A stretch of DNA of 20,029 nt from positions 1 through 20,029 of IMG/VR virus record IMGVR_UViG_3300048025_000146; one strand, written 5' to 3'. The number at the start of each line of letters is the position of its first letter. Within the stretch, counting starts at the first letter, position 1. The notes beneath the pieces are model-generated. The model was not told the origin of the DNA. It worked only from the letters and a program-made list of their open reading frames with translations, and searched no databases. This DNA is from a virus. Positions 12,821 through 20,029 of this stretch are shown here, piece after piece. The position numbers and the translations under genes are program-made.

Positions 12821-15487
12821 ATGGATATTAGAGTACAAGCAACAAAACAGTCAGAAGCATCGTTAGAGTCATTTGGGTCTTATAGTGCTCAAATAAGCAC
12901 TCCATCTACCGTGGGTCAAAGTCTGACAAACGTTGGAAAGACGCTTAACTCAATAAAGCAAAAGAAACAAAAAGAGTCCGACTTGTTGACATCTGATAGA
13001 TTGTTTTCTGATTGGAGTGCTGATTTCACAATAGCAGTTAACAAGTTAAAATCTAAAGACATAAACGAAGTTAAACAAGGTCAAGAAGAGGCTGCAGCAC
13101 TTGATCCAGATTCATTAGATTTTGAAGCATATGGTGCATCTAAAAACTTAGCACCACTGTATGATGAAAATAGTTTTGCAAAGTACAAAAACAGAGCAAG
13201 ACAACTCTGGGAAGTTGAGAATGCGTTAGCTGGAAGTAGAGAGGCTGACAGACACAGGGCTACAGGTATTAAAAACAATGTAAATGCATACTCCCAAACA
13301 TTTTCTGACAACCTTGACATGAGTAGGGGATATGATACTGACCTTTTAAAGAGTCAGATAGATTATTTCAGTAGTGAGAGATTTCAAGCCACAGTAGAAG
13401 CTGGAGGTGAGGGTCTTGCATCAAGCATTTATCAGGGGCACACTGAGCCTTTGATAGCGGCTTTAAAACACCAACTTAACTCAGCAATGACTCCACAAGA
13501 GTATGAAGATGCACTAGAGGTACTTGAATATGCGAATGAAAGTATCCCTGCTGAGATGTACAAAGATGAGCTTACAGACACCCTAGGGGCTACTGTAAGA
13601 GCCGCAGAGAAGAGGGTAAATGACCCTAATAGTATTGCTGGTTTACTCAAAGTACAGGCAAACGATATAAGTAATAAGGCAGCCTCTTTGGTGGATGTTA
13701 ACTCTGTTGTAGGTATGAGCCACAGTGCAGAAGACTTACTTGGTCAGTTAGATGCAACTATAGAAACATATGGTCATGTACTAAAAGAGGGTTCCTCAGA
13801 AGACTTAAAGATTAAAGCTGACAGAGAGTACCTAGGGCTATACCGCATGAATGATGAAGGAACATCATTATTTTACGCATCTGCTGCTGCTGTGTTGAGT
13901 AATCAAGATCCACAATTTAACCTTACATTACAAAACTTACCCAACAACTATAAAAGTAGGTTTAAGAATCACGTAAATAACTTTGTAAAAAAATTTAAAA
14001 CATCTTTGGAAAATGGTGACCCTCAAGCATTTGCTATGATAGACCCAGAATACGCAATTGCGTATGAAGCGTATAAAAGAGGTGATGGGAGTGTAACAGC
14101 TTCACAACTCAGAGCAAAGTACAACGAAGCGAGGGAAATTGCACAAGCATTACCCAATTTAACTATACCTGAGTTCTTTGCAAACAACTCAATTACTGAG
14201 AAGTTCCCAGAATCTACCGATATTATTGGAAGAAGAAACTATATTACAGAGATGGTTACCAACAACGATGTCACAGGGCTTCATGCAGCATCTAGAAAAG
14301 TGGGTATCTCAGGGGAAGAGGAGTTGATGTTACGCTATGCAGCCTTTCAGGTTTCTTCTGGAGTTAGTCAAAGTGAGGTAGAGCGAGGTGCTCAGTGGTG
14401 GGCAACTACTTTTTCAGACTCAAAACTTGAAAATACGAAACTAGTTAACAACCTAGTTGAAGAACTTAAATCAGACCCAGAGGCTTATGAATCTGAGATG
14501 TTTAATATGTATCGTGTCTATCAAGTTTCAGGTGATTCTACAATGGCAAGTGCTTATCTAAAAGGGTTTAAACAACTTCTCGATGAAGCGTATGTTCAAA
14601 ATCCAGGAGGTAGTTCAAAAAAGATCATAGCATATACAAGAGATCTTGAGAAAAAATACTTGACTAGACAAGGCGTGTACAGAAGTGCTAACGGCAGAGA
14701 TACTTTCATACCTTCTTCACTAAACGAGCATATTGACCCTAATATGAACCAAGGCTTGCTTGCAGGACCAACTCAGTTAATTAAGGACAAACTGTCTTCG
14801 GATAATGGAGTTCGTGCTGTTGAGGCAGGTGTTTTTGTTGAGGTGGCGAAACAAATGGAAGCAGTAATACCTAGAGCTATTGAACAAGCTGTTTTAAAAT
14901 CACCACAACTCGTCAGAGAGTTGATGCCTGACTTGTATGATAGTATGTCAGAAGAAGAACAAGCCGAGTTGTTGGAGTTACAACAAAAGTATGCGTCTGG
15001 TGCTGGAGGGATTACTGCCCTTGCACCTAATATGCCTGCATACAGTGCTATTAGAAATTATCTTACTGAAGACAAGAGAAGAGAGATGGCAAGAGGTTTG
15101 TATTTTAACACATATAGAATAGGTGTAAAAGATGTACCCATTGCAAAATTAGAGTATACTGAGGAAAATGGTGTTCAGGGGTATCGAGTAAGACTCCTTG
15201 ACGTAACCACAGGAAAACACACAATGTACCTCGAAATGGACGACAAAGATAAAACAAAGTTATTTGTCCCTGTGGAGAACATTAAAGGATCAGTTAATGC
15301 ATCAAAAGAGCGGCACATAAATGTAGGTATATTTAGGGATAGAAGCGAAGATGGTGCTTTCTTACAAAACCCAGCAGTGGGTATGATAAGAGATATTGGT
15401 GCGTCTGCTTTTGACACACCATTTGGGTTATTTATGAAAGACAACAGATTTATGGACGCTACCTTAAATTTTCACGGTATAGAATAA
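12821..15487 (+). CDS. Large internal virion protein, T7 gp15-like by position
   Basis: The 888-aa product lies between the gp14-like and gp16-like genes, where T7 has gp15 (747 aa). It is mostly helical and hydrophilic, rich in Ala/Glu/Ser/Lys/Asn, with heptad-like stretches near the start (LTNVGKTLNSIKQKKQKESD). No catalytic motif, signal peptide or membrane span is visible. Large, soluble helical proteins of this kind form the tube that spans the periplasm during ejection in T7. The assignment rests on gene order, length and composition rather than on a specific motif. The neighbouring gene starts one base after its stop. Confidence 0.75.
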   Translation: MDIRVQATKQSEASLESFGSYSAQISTPSTVGQSLTNVGKTLNSIKQKKQKESDLLTSDRLFSDWSADFTIAVNKLKSKDINEVKQGQEEAAALDPDSLDFEAYGASKNLAPLYDENSFAKYKNRARQLWEVENALAGSREADRHRATGIKNNVNAYSQTFSDNLDMSRGYDTDLLKSQIDYFSSERFQATVEAGGEGLASSIYQGHTEPLIAALKHQLNSAMTPQEYEDALEVLEYANESIPAEMYKDELTDTLGATVRAAEKRVNDPNSIAGLLKVQANDISNKAASLVDVNSVVGMSHSAEDLLGQLDATIETYGHVLKEGSSEDLKIKADREYLGLYRMNDEGTSLFYASAAAVLSNQDPQFNLTLQNLPNNYKSRFKNHVNNFVKKFKTSLENGDPQAFAMIDPEYAIAYEAYKRGDGSVTASQLRAKYNEAREIAQALPNLTIPEFFANNSITEKFPESTDIIGRRNYITEMVTNNDVTGLHAASRKVGISGEEELMLRYAAFQVSSGVSQSEVERGAQWWATTFSDSKLENTKLVNNLVEELKSDPEAYESEMFNMYRVYQVSGDSTMASAYLKGFKQLLDEAYVQNPGGSSKKIIAYTRDLEKKYLTRQGVYRSANGRDTFIPSSLNEHIDPNMNQGLLAGPTQLIKDKLSSDNGVRAVEAGVFVEVAKQMEAVIPRAIEQAVLKSPQLVRELMPDLYDSMSEEEQAELLELQQKYASGAGGITALAPNMPAYSAIRNYLTEDKRREMARGLYFNTYRIGVKDVPIAKLEYTEENGVQGYRVRLLDVTTGKHTMYLEMDDKDKTKLFVPVENIKGSVNASKERHINVGIFRDRSEDGAFLQNPAVGMIRDIGASAFDTPFGLFMKDNRFMDATLNFHGIE

Positions 15488-15488
15488 C

Positions 15489-18400
15489 ATGTTTTTACAC
15501 ACAAGAGTCGAAGACTATAAGACAGACATCAAGAAGCTGCCTTACAACATAACAAAGTACGATTTACCTGCACAATTTGTAGAGTCTGTTAGCTCAGGGT
15601 TTAGAAACAACCTATTGGGTCAGAGTATAGAAGCAACACGTAGGGCGTCTGCTCAACATTACGACGAGAGCGACCCAATCACAGAGGAGCAGTTTAAACT
15701 AGCTACCAAAGGTCTTGAGAGCCTAGGACTTCAGCATGAAGAAGGTGAAAAACCTCTTGCTACTAGTTATAGAATTGATGCGGCATTGCGTGATAGTTTA
15801 ACAGAAGAGATTGTTGATCAAGATGCTGGTTTAATTAGTATTCAGGGCTTAGGGTTTATTGGTGGTTCTTTACTTGAGCCTATTTCTGCACTACCACCTG
15901 TAAAAGCACTTACTGCAGTTAAGGCGATTCACGCAGCAAGAGCAGGTAAAAAGATTTCAGCTGGTTTTCACACAATGACTAACTTTGTAAAAGCATCGGC
16001 TGTTACCAATACTTTATTTGAGGTGCCTTATTCTGGTCTTATGCGGTACAACGACAGACAGGAGTACACTGCTTTAGATTCAGCTGTAAATATACCACTA
16101 AGTACAGCGTTCGAGGCAGCTACATTTGGTATAGTGTCAACAGGGGTGAACATGAGAAAAGCAAGTAAGATCAATAAGACTACTAGGGTCAACAAACAGA
16201 TCAGTAAAATGCTTGATGAGGGTGATTACGAAGGTGCTTTAAATTACGCATACAGTAACGACCCAACAGCTCGTAAAATGGCTAGTAAGTTTAAACATTT
16301 ACGTAAGTTTATTTCAGACGCTAACAAACCACTCACAGATGAAGCTGTTACAGAGGCGTTAGATTTTATACGGATATACAATGCGACATCTAAACGGATG
16401 GAGTTAGATAAAATTATATCCAACAGGTTCTTAACTGACCTAAAAACAGGTGAAAAAACTTTAAGAGATTTAAAGACTGAAAACAGTGCTTTGTATAAAA
16501 GATTAGACGAAGCATTTAAAACAGGAAATATCAACAAACTTACTGACAATGATAAAGCTATCTTAAGTGAAGCTGGGATAGAGGTTCGTAGGGTTGGTGA
16601 TGAGAAAGTTGGAGACGGTCCAGAGATTGTTGAAAAAACAGGATTTCAGTCTGACGAAGATACAAAACTTGCAAACAAAGACCCTGAGACTAAAAAAGAG
16701 TTAGAAGTAAAACTAGGTCAGATGGAGCTAGACTTCAATCCAACACAAACACCAGAGGTTGGACCTAGGAAAGCTAGAACATCAGAGTCATTTAACAATA
16801 GAGCTAAAGAACTGGATCAGGTTCGTAATGAGCCAGAAAAGTTCTTTGTTGACACCATAAATGAAATTATTGGTGATGAGCAGGCATCAGCTATACTCCT
16901 TAGCGAGCCAAAGAAAGGTCAGCGTGATAAACACTACAAAGAAGTAGTAGAGAAGTTAAAAGAGCTAGGTTATGAAGAAGGCAGCTTTGTGTTTAAAGTC
17001 ATACCAATCTTAAAGAAGATTAACAAAGATACAGGTTTTCGTGTTGCTGAGGCAACTAAGATAATGAGTGGTAAGCTTGATCCAACTAAAGCAAAGGTAT
17101 TAGATTTTGAAGACCTAACAAGAGTCTTGTACATTAAGAACGACCCATCCCTAACTCCTGGTGAGAAGCGTAAGTTAATACAAAGACATATTAACGTAGA
17201 GAAGAATGCAAAAATTACTCGTACAGTGCTTGACCAAGTAGCAGTCGTAAACGCTATAAACAAAGTCGCAGCTGGAACTAAGAACGGAACACTGAATGAA
17301 GCAATAGCACTAAGTACAAAAGAGCGGATTCGTTTACTACAGAACCATCTTGATGGTGTTGTCACAAGTGGCGTAAATTCTACGTCATCTGTTGATATGG
17401 CACTAAGATCCAAGGTTCAAGAAGACTTAGTACCTATACTAGAGGTAATAGAAGATTTTGGTCTTAGAAACTTATTCTTGGCTGAGAACTCTTTAAATTG
17501 GGGTTTAGCATTTAAAAACAATGATTTAGCTGACTCGTATAGACTTTATGGTGAGAACCTAAAACAAGCCTCAAATAAGTTTAACCGTGACATCCTAGAA
17601 GCTATGCAGGGAAGAATGCCTGAAGCATGGAAGGGTGTTGAAGGTTTTGAAGAGTTGATACGTGTTATAAAACAAGTGCAACGAAATCAACTGACTGATA
17701 TGAATAAGATTGGTATACCTATCTTAGAGAGTAGAGGTTTTATTGGTTTGACACAGACATATAGCCGAGAGGCAATAACTAAGATGTCTAAACAAGACTT
17801 CGTTAACAAGATGCTTTCATTTATAGACTTGGACCAAACAACTAGGTTGCATGGTGGTATAATGAACACAGGTAAAGGTGTTAAAAAGTTTAATGTGGTT
17901 GAGATGTTAGATCACATGTATGATCAAATCGTGCGAGGAGAATTTGATGAGGTTACAGGTAATGTAAATGCTTCTGCAGCAAAATCTAGAAAGATTGCAT
18001 TCAAGAAAGCTACTGAGGTTGATGCTATATTAACTTTTAGTGGTTTTGACAATATTGGTAAACTTATGGTTGACCAAATAAGAGGTAGGTCAGAGCAGAT
18101 AGCAGTAGCACGACACATGGGTTCTGATCCATCAGCAACATTTAGCCAAATATTGAAAGAGTTAAACATTGACGAAGCTGCGGCTAAAAGTGGTAGAGCT
18201 TCAATACAGTACAAAGTATTAAACGCAACACATGAATATTTGTCAGGTAATCTTGATAATCCTGTAGACGCCCACTTATCACTTATTGGTAAGAAAATAA
18301 GACAAATCTCTAACATTATATTCTTACCTGGATCTGGTTTGTCTACACTAACTGACGTGCCTATGATTGCTAGTCAGATGAGGTTGTTGGGTGCTGATTA

Positions 18401-19481
18401 TGATGGTCACATCAAAGAAATGTTACACAGCTACCAAGAAAGTGCAAAACGCAGGTTTGGAGACAAGCAGAACGAAACAACAAAATGGTTGTCAGCTCAA
18501 GCTGCAGGATTTGATATACTGCTTAGGACCTTAGCTTCTCGTGTTGCTATTGGTGAGTCTGGAAGCATGGATTTGACAGGTAAGTTAAACAACTTATTGT
18601 TCACAGTAAATGGCTTAACTAAGCTTACTACAATACACCAAGATATTTTCTTAAACTTAGCTACACAACACTTAGCAGCTGAGTTACCAAAAGGTTCTAA
18701 CGCTAGTCCACAGCTACTGAGAGAGTTAGCTGATTTTGGATTTACACCTGCCGAAGTAAAGAAACTAAAAAAATACATAGAGAAGACACAAGATGGGGTA
18801 AAGAGAATAGGACCCACGTCTATTGGAGATGACGCTCAGTTGTCATCGAAGTTAAGACAGTTTTTACTTACTCACATGAGACAAGCAGTTATGGAGCCAG
18901 ATGCTGGCTCACAAGCAATGTCTCGTGGTTTGTTTCAGGCTGGTACACCTATGGGAGAGACAGCTAGAACAGCATTTCAATACTCTTCGTTCCCACTGTC
19001 TATGGGTCGTATTATGTTAGCTAGGTTCTTAACTGGTTACCAAGGGGATCACCCATTCGGTGCTCGTAGAATGTCTGAGTTTTTAGCTTACACAAGTTCA
19101 GCACTAGCTATGAGCTACTTTGTAACTGTGTTAAAAGACTTGTCTAGATTTGAAGAGCCTTTAAATCCTTTGGATATGAACGGCAGAGAGTGGTTTAGAA
19201 TAGTAAAGGGCTCTGGTATTGGAGGACCTTTAGAGTATCTGATAGACCCAATTATGTTTGGTGGACCACAAGAAATACTAGCCCCACTTCCAGGACAGTT
19301 ATTGGAATTAACTGGAGATGTAGCTACTTTAGACCTAGAAGGTGTAGGCAAAGGCTTAGAACCATTCACTATGAGCAACTACCCATTAATTGGAAAACCC
19401 ATCCAAGAGATGATTGCAGTCGGTTTTGGTGAGAGTTTGAACGATATTATAACGCACGAGCTTGACGTTTTGGGAGAATGA
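15489..19481 (+). CDS. Giant internal virion/ejection protein, T7 gp16-like
   Basis: At 1330 aa this is very close to T7 gp16 (1318 aa) and takes its place. The C-terminal part holds family-like segments: FLPGSGLSTLTDVPMIASQMR (near 945-965), then GLFQAGTPMGETARTAFQYSSFPLSMGRIM (near 1147-1176), the 'GT..Ge..R...QfksFP' element common in gp16-like ejection proteins. Hydrophobic segments occur near 115-136 (LISIQGLGFIGGSLLEPISALP) and 1196-1215 (SEFLAYTSSALAMSYFVTVL). The N-terminal lytic transglycosylase domain of T7 gp16, with its catalytic Glu-Ser, is not visible. A charged, repetitive-looking middle (around 370-440) may be a linker. The protein would be ejected into the cell envelope ahead of the DNA. 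Confidence 0.85.
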   Translation: MFLHTRVEDYKTDIKKLPYNITKYDLPAQFVESVSSGFRNNLLGQSIEATRRASAQHYDESDPITEEQFKLATKGLESLGLQHEEGEKPLATSYRIDAALRDSLTEEIVDQDAGLISIQGLGFIGGSLLEPISALPPVKALTAVKAIHAARAGKKISAGFHTMTNFVKASAVTNTLFEVPYSGLMRYNDRQEYTALDSAVNIPLSTAFEAATFGIVSTGVNMRKASKINKTTRVNKQISKMLDEGDYEGALNYAYSNDPTARKMASKFKHLRKFISDANKPLTDEAVTEALDFIRIYNATSKRMELDKIISNRFLTDLKTGEKTLRDLKTENSALYKRLDEAFKTGNINKLTDNDKAILSEAGIEVRRVGDEKVGDGPEIVEKTGFQSDEDTKLANKDPETKKELEVKLGQMELDFNPTQTPEVGPRKARTSESFNNRAKELDQVRNEPEKFFVDTINEIIGDEQASAILLSEPKKGQRDKHYKEVVEKLKELGYEEGSFVFKVIPILKKINKDTGFRVAEATKIMSGKLDPTKAKVLDFEDLTRVLYIKNDPSLTPGEKRKLIQRHINVEKNAKITRTVLDQVAVVNAINKVAAGTKNGTLNEAIALSTKERIRLLQNHLDGVVTSGVNSTSSVDMALRSKVQEDLVPILEVIEDFGLRNLFLAENSLNWGLAFKNNDLADSYRLYGENLKQASNKFNRDILEAMQGRMPEAWKGVEGFEELIRVIKQVQRNQLTDMNKIGIPILESRGFIGLTQTYSREAITKMSKQDFVNKMLSFIDLDQTTRLHGGIMNTGKGVKKFNVVEMLDHMYDQIVRGEFDEVTGNVNASAAKSRKIAFKKATEVDAILTFSGFDNIGKLMVDQIRGRSEQIAVARHMGSDPSATFSQILKELNIDEAAAKSGRASIQYKVLNATHEYLSGNLDNPVDAHLSLIGKKIRQISNIIFLPGSGLSTLTDVPMIASQMRLLGADYDGHIKEMLHSYQESAKRRFGDKQNETTKWLSAQAAGFDILLRTLASRVAIGESGSMDLTGKLNNLLFTVNGLTKLTTIHQDIFLNLATQHLAAELPKGSNASPQLLRELADFGFTPAEVKKLKKYIEKTQDGVKRIGPTSIGDDAQLSSKLRQFLLTHMRQAVMEPDAGSQAMSRGLFQAGTPMGETARTAFQYSSFPLSMGRIMLARFLTGYQGDHPFGARRMSEFLAYTSSALAMSYFVTVLKDLSRFEEPLNPLDMNGREWFRIVKGSGIGGPLEYLIDPIMFGGPQEILAPLPGQLLELTGDVATLDLEGVGKGLEPFTMSNYPLIGKPIQEMIAVGFGESLNDIITHELDVLGE

Positions 19482-19495
19482 TGTATTAAGGCTTT

Positions 19496-19717
19496 ATGAG
19501 AAACTACAGAAAAGAGTATGACAATTATCATGCTAGACCAGAGCAGGTAGAAAGAAGGTCATCAAGAAACAAAGCACGAAGGAAAGTAGTTAAATATCGT
19601 GGCAAAGCTGCGGTAAATGGTAAGGATATTGACCACAAAGATAGGAACCCAATGAACAATTCTCGTAGAAATTTACGTATTCAATACAAATCAAAAAACC
19701 GATCAAATAATAAATAA
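19496..19717 (+). CDS. Small HNH-motif protein (putative endonuclease)
   Basis: The 73-aa protein is very basic. KDIDHKDRNPMNNSRRNLRI (43-62) is the compact HNH signature: D46-H47, the central N54-N55 and the N59-Leu-Arg end. The preceding N-terminal part (NYRKEYDNYHARPEQVERRSSRNKARR) is a pattern often found before this motif in short phage proteins. It could nick or cut DNA as a free-standing homing-type nuclease or assist packaging. It lacks the long HNH domains of larger enzymes, so activity is unproven. It lies between the gp16-like gene and a beta-rich small protein, 14 bases after the former. Confidence 0.75.
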   Translation: MRNYRKEYDNYHARPEQVERRSSRNKARRKVVKYRGKAAVNGKDIDHKDRNPMNNSRRNLRIQYKSKNRSNNK

Positions 19718-19719
19718 AT

Positions 19720-20025
19720 ATGTCCTCAACTCCCAAAAACATTGGAATAGTAGACACCACAAGTTTTAACCAACTTACTGTTACTGATTCTGCTTCTGTT
19801 GACGCACCTACATTAAAAAATCTTACAGAGTCTGTATTTCTAGATGTTGTAGATACAGATGTACTTGTGTCATTTAATGGTACAGACCCATCAGCAACAA
19901 ATGGTCACACCTTATACGCTGGAAAAGATTACTTTTTCTATGCAGGTATGATTAAGACAGCTAAGTTTAAGACAGCTTCTGGTACTTCTAAAGTAAATAT
20001 AACTCAGTTAAATGGGTACGCCTAA
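19720..20025 (+). CDS. Small beta-rich protein, possible virion surface component
   Basis: The 101-aa protein is not assigned to a family. It is Thr/Ser/Asp/Val-rich, with alternating hydrophobic residues and a VLVSFNGTDPSATNGHTLYAG segment (49-69), followed by FFYAGMIKTAKFKTASGTSKVNIT. The 'sfdGtDPtatnGh.l.aG' pattern is common in small structural phage proteins with a beta-sandwich look. Position after the ejection proteins, where tail-fibre genes usually start, suggests a decoration or fibre-associated role. That is inference. Its stop overlaps a following ATG (TAATG). Confidence 0.7.
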   Translation: MSSTPKNIGIVDTTSFNQLTVTDSASVDAPTLKNLTESVFLDVVDTDVLVSFNGTDPSATNGHTLYAGKDYFFYAGMIKTAKFKTASGTSKVNITQLNGYA

Positions 20026-20029
20026 TGCC
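20025..20029 (+). CDS. Probable start of the next gene (cut by the window end)
   Basis: The TAA of the preceding gene at 20023-20025 overlaps an ATG at 20025-20027, the same TAATG arrangement used for the portal/Bbp19-like pair. Only ATGCC is visible, so nothing can be said about the product; a tail-fibre or adsorption gene would fit the order. Confidence 0.3.

Overview
This window is the packaging and virion-assembly arm of a short-tailed, T7-like phage (podovirus morphology). It was read by eye; no similarity search was run. All confident genes lie on the + strand, nearly end to end with many stop/start overlaps. The gene types (small and large terminase, portal, Bbp19-like protein, scaffold, capsid, tail tubular A and B, and internal virion proteins resembling T7 gp14, gp15 and gp16) recall environmental, mostly marine, podoviruses. 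The host cannot be named. The DNA is AT-rich and most starts lack a clear Shine-Dalgarno sequence, which hints at a host tolerant of SD-independent initiation.

Layout: 1-93 may be the tail end of an upstream gene. From 94 to 1067 there is no convincing gene. Its left part (about 130-640) is a GC-richer mosaic of short repeats and mini-hairpins with GAA triloops. Its right part (771-1020) is one very large imperfect palindrome, about 250 bp, whose paired blocks all fall on a single axis near 895 and which carries four copies of a 17-bp motif. A consensus -35 box lies just outside its right arm, before the terminase genes.

From 1068 to 3107 come a putative small terminase, a small acidic protein and the large terminase. 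Three small proteins of unknown function follow (3082-3964), two of them proline-rich and basic with the same LGKGL ending. Next are portal, Bbp19-like protein and scaffold (3964-6762).

A 180-bp non-coding leader before the capsid gene contains a terminator-like hairpin that could be displaced by alternative pairings. The capsid gene (6943-8034) is followed by a strong terminator, in the place that T7 uses for its late terminator. Then come tail tubular A and B (8092-12235), three ejection/internal proteins (12239-19481), a small HNH protein and a 101-aa beta-rich protein. The next gene probably starts in the last bases.

Together these genes would recognise and package concatemeric DNA, build the head around the scaffold, close it with the connector and tail tube, and load the proteins ejected at infection. 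Tail fibre, lysis, replication and RNA polymerase genes are not in the window. The most unusual signal is the giant palindrome at 771-1020; the repeat mosaic beside it and the switch-like capsid leader come next.
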